Below are positions 6,783 through 9,000 of a stretch of DNA of 9,000 nucleotides, in pieces. This DNA comes from Bacteroidota bacterium. GTDB taxonomy: Bacteria > Bacteroidota > Bacteroidia > Bacteroidales > PUMT01. The first letter of the stretch is position 1. The number at the start of each line of letters is the position of its first letter. The notes under the pieces are model-generated. The model was given only the letters and a program-made list of their open reading frames with translations, made no database searches and was not told the DNA's origin. The translations under genes and the position numbers were made by a program. The DNA lies in NCBI GenBank assembly GCA_003567115.1, contig PXAP01000347.1:1-9000 (forward strand). Direction: 5' to 3'.

Positions 6783-9000
6783 ATGGAACTACTCAAACAA
6801 TCAACACAGCTTACTTTCAAGGTGTTATTTTCAGCTATGTGTTTTGCAGGAATTATTCTTACAGGAACATCCTGCAAAACTGAAATATCCGACCAGTATA
6901 TTGAAATTGATGAACGTTCGCCCTGGTACTGGAATTACAAGGGGGAGACAGTCCTGCTGCTGGGGGGCAGCTGGCAGGATAACCTTTTCAACCATCCCGG
7001 GGGACTTGAGGAACATCTTGATCTTATCGCATCGGTAGGAGGCAATTACCTTCGTAACACCATGAGTCACAGAAACGAGGGTAATGTGTTTGCATACGAG
7101 AGAGATGAAGACGGACTGTTTGACCTGGACCGGTTTAACAGTGAATACTGGCAGCGTTTCGAAAACTTTCTCAGAATGACCCACGAACGTGATATGATAG
7201 TGCAGATAGAGATATGGGATCCGTGGGACATGTACGAAGATCACCAGTCACTGGGGGGATGGTCGCACCACCCCTATAACCCGGTGAATAACATAAACTA
7301 CACCCATGAAGAATCAGGGCTGCCAACGGCCATAAATTACCCCCCGGTGGGACATCCGACAGAGCATCCCTTTTTCAGGACAGTCCCCCCGCTCGATGAC
7401 AATGCGCTGGTACTCGGCTACCAGGAAGCCTATTTTGACAAGCTGCTTTCCATCTCGCTTCGTTATCCCAATATACTCTACTGTATGCATAACGAAACCG
7501 GCGAGAAGGTTGAATTCGGCGATTACTGGGCTGACTATGTAAGGAACAAGGCAGATGATGCCGGAGTACCTGTCCATATAACCGATATGCGCCGAAATGA
7601 GGATGTACGCAGTGAAGACCATGCCCATATCTATGAAAACCCTGAAAGATATTCTTTCGTTGACATCTCGCAGAACAACGCATGGCCGGGACTGGGCCAG
7701 GGTCATTACGACAATATCATGTATGTGCGTGAACGCCTTTCGTCCCGGCCAAGGCCCGTCAACAACAACAAGAATTACGGAGCCGCCAGGCATGGCGAAG
7801 AGGAATCGGTTGCACGCATGGGCCGGATCGTTTTTGCCGGTGCGGCGAGCGCCCGTTTTCACAGGCCGCATCCCATGGAAGACCCGGCTATGATGTATGA
7901 GAAAAGTGATTTCGGAATGGGTATTAGTCCCCGCGCCCAAAAGATAATCAAATCCCTCCGCATGGCAACCAACGAGCTGGATATGGCACTCACAGCACCT
8001 ATGAATGAGCTGTTGTCAGACCGCGAAGATAACGAGGCCTACCTGCTTGCCGAACCGGGCCGTCAGTATGCACTCTATTTCCCCGACGGGGGCTCTGTTG
8101 AGCTTGATTTGTCTCATGGCAGCGGACAATGGAACTGCCGTTGGATAAACCTCGACCAGGCGGAATGGAGCGACAGTATGCAGATCAGGGGTGGCAGAAA
8201 GGTAAGACTTACCGCGCCTGATAAAGGACACTGGATTGCAGTATTACTGCCGGTGACTGTTGACAAGGAACGCGAGGCCCGCAGGATAAAACCATGGAGT
8301 GAGGACCAGCGTTACTGGCAGTACAAGGGAGAACCTGTGCTGCTGCTGGGAGGCCCTGACCAGGATAACCCGTTCAACCATCCAAATATCGGCCCGCACG
8401 GACTTGAAGCGCATCTGGACCTGCTGGTATCTGTGGGCGGCAACTATATCCGGAACACGATGTCGAGCCGCGACCGTGTCGACCCGGACAGCGATCTTTA
8501 TAATGACAATAATATCTATCCCTTTTACAAAGATGAGGCTACCGGACTGTATGACCTGGACCGGTGGAACGAGACCTACTGGAAGCAGTTCCGCAATCTC
8601 CTTGATATGACAGCAGAACGCGACATAATTGTCCAGATAGAGATATGGGACCGCTGGGATTACGGACAGGTATGGGGCGGGGCCTACTCAGCCGAGGCCT
8701 GGTCTGCCCATCCCTTCAACCCGAAAAACAATATCAACTATACGGCAGAAGAGACCAACCTGCATGAAGAGGAGTACAGCCATCACGTTTATACAAGGGA
8801 TTACAACATATTCCGCACCATACCGGAGCTTGACAACTCGCCTGTGGTACTTGCCTTTCAGGAGGCCCTGGTTAGCAGGATCCTTTCCGTTACCTTCGAT
8901 TATGAACATATACTTTACTGCATCAGCAACGAAAGCACAGCATCTGAGGAGTGGAGCCGTTACTGGGCAAATTTCCTGCATGAAAAAGCTGCCGAAAAAG
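6783..9000 (+). CDS. Lipoprotein with two tandem glycoside-hydrolase-like modules (3' end outside window)
   Basis: The frame is open from the ATG at 6783 to the window edge (739 whole codons, no stop). Residues 1-31 are a lipoprotein signal: a basic start, a hydrophobic core at about 12-27 and GTSC with Cys31 as the lipidation site; surface or periplasmic location follows. Two homologous modules come next. Module one (about 46-490) has a TIM-barrel-like part with GGNYLRNTM (86-94), IVQIEIWD (139-146) and HNE (236-238), then FHRPHP (359-364), and a beta domain at 407-490 (QYALYFPDGGSVELDL) resembling the C-terminal domain of DUF4038-type glycosidases. Module two begins near 508 and repeats the same motifs (GGNYIRNTM 552-560, IVQIEIWD 616-623, SNE 715-717). 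Asn237-Glu238 and Asn716-Glu717 fit a clan GH-A acid/base; the nucleophile is not identified. The family resembles uncharacterised glycosidase-like proteins I associate with Planctomycetes, Verrucomicrobia and Bacteroidetes. Substrate unknown. Confidence 0.86.
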   Translation, partial: MELLKQSTQLTFKVLFSAMCFAGIILTGTSCKTEISDQYIEIDERSPWYWNYKGETVLLLGGSWQDNLFNHPGGLEEHLDLIASVGGNYLRNTMSHRNEGNVFAYERDEDGLFDLDRFNSEYWQRFENFLRMTHERDMIVQIEIWDPWDMYEDHQSLGGWSHHPYNPVNNINYTHEESGLPTAINYPPVGHPTEHPFFRTVPPLDDNALVLGYQEAYFDKLLSISLRYPNILYCMHNETGEKVEFGDYWADYVRNKADDAGVPVHITDMRRNEDVRSEDHAHIYENPERYSFVDISQNNAWPGLGQGHYDNIMYVRERLSSRPRPVNNNKNYGAARHGEEESVARMGRIVFAGAASARFHRPHPMEDPAMMYEKSDFGMGISPRAQKIIKSLRMATNELDMALTAPMNELLSDREDNEAYLLAEPGRQYALYFPDGGSVELDLSHGSGQWNCRWINLDQAEWSDSMQIRGGRKVRLTAPDKGHWIAVLLPVTVDKEREARRIKPWSEDQRYWQYKGEPVLLLGGPDQDNPFNHPNIGPHGLEAHLDLLVSVGGNYIRNTMSSRDRVDPDSDLYNDNNIYPFYKDEATGLYDLDRWNETYWKQFRNLLDMTAERDIIVQIEIWDRWDYGQVWGGAYSAEAWSAHPFNPKNNINYTAEETNLHEEEYSHHVYTRDYNIFRTIPELDNSPVVLAFQEALVSRILSVTFDYEHILYCISNESTASEEWSRYWANFLHEKAAEK
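6918..8252 (+). repeat. Tandem coding repeat, copy 1 (complete module)
   Basis: This first copy of the internal duplication covers about residues 46-490. By eye, three ungapped blocks shared with copy two (28, 24 and 40 residues, starting at residues 45, about 75 and about 110) have 65 identities in 92. The last 84 residues (8001-8252) are the small beta domain; about 15 linker residues separate the module from copy two. DNA identity also remains visible, for example a 17-base exact match at 7203-7219 with 8634-8650. Confidence 0.85.
8304..9000 (+). repeat. Tandem coding repeat, copy 2 (cut by window edge)
   Basis: This second copy starts near residue 508, which is offset by 462 residues from copy one. 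It contains extra residues relative to copy one: about four after NHP (NIGPH in place of one Gly) and about eleven after the NTMSSRD segment (VDPDSDLYNDNN region). The copy continues to just past the SNE motif and then leaves the window, so the rest of the barrel and any beta domain are not visible. Confidence 0.85.

Noticed and set aside
6831..7244. A 137-residue minus-strand open frame across the start of the plus-strand gene
   Set aside because: It is antisense to the signal peptide and first barrel motifs, with no recognisable domain.
7314..7940. A 208-residue open frame on the minus strand
   Set aside because: It lies entirely antisense to module one of the glycosidase-like gene, whose plus-strand protein has clear repeated motifs; the minus-strand translation shows no family-like sequence.
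8688..8981. A 97-residue minus-strand open frame
   Set aside because: It is a shadow of module two; the plus strand carries the conserved NNINYT and SNE segments there.

Overview
The window looks like chromosomal DNA of a Bacteroidetes-type bacterium that degrades glycans. The signs are a serine-type formylglycine sulfatase with an N-terminal export signal, a large two-half FtsX/MacB permease of the kind common in that phylum, A-rich rather than Shine-Dalgarno-like leaders in front of most genes, and a lipoprotein glycosidase-like gene. No rRNA or tRNA gene, CRISPR array or insertion sequence was recognised. The taxonomic call is an inference from gene style, not from a marker gene.

Layout from left to right. 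Positions 1-124 are non-coding and hold a small hairpin. Positions 125-1549 (minus) encode an exported sulfatase resembling arylsulfatase A. Positions 1761-4190 (minus) encode an ABC-transporter permease; a hairpin plus T-run in the 211-bp gap behind it may end its transcript. Positions 4191-4481 are a divergent intergenic region. Positions 4482-5252 (plus) encode a class I SAM-dependent methyltransferase. It converges, with a 14-bp gap, on an AT-rich AAA ATPase/DUF4143 gene at 5267-6571 (minus). An AT-rich divergent spacer (6572-6782) follows. From 6783 (plus) to the window end runs a large open gene that has no stop inside the window.

That last gene is the most interesting item. It encodes a probable lipoprotein made of two tandem copies of a glycoside-hydrolase-like module of about 460 residues. 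Copy one is complete: a TIM-barrel-like part followed by a small beta domain. Copy two is cut by the window edge. Both copies keep the same Asn-Glu pair in the position expected of a clan GH-A acid/base.

Functionally, the sulfatase and the double-module protein would fit the breakdown of sulfated or decorated polysaccharides. However, they are more than 5 kb apart, on opposite strands, and separated by unrelated genes, and no SusC/SusD pair, regulator or other carbohydrate enzyme is visible. A shared pathway is therefore a hypothesis only. The methyltransferase, permease and ATPase have no evident tie to it.
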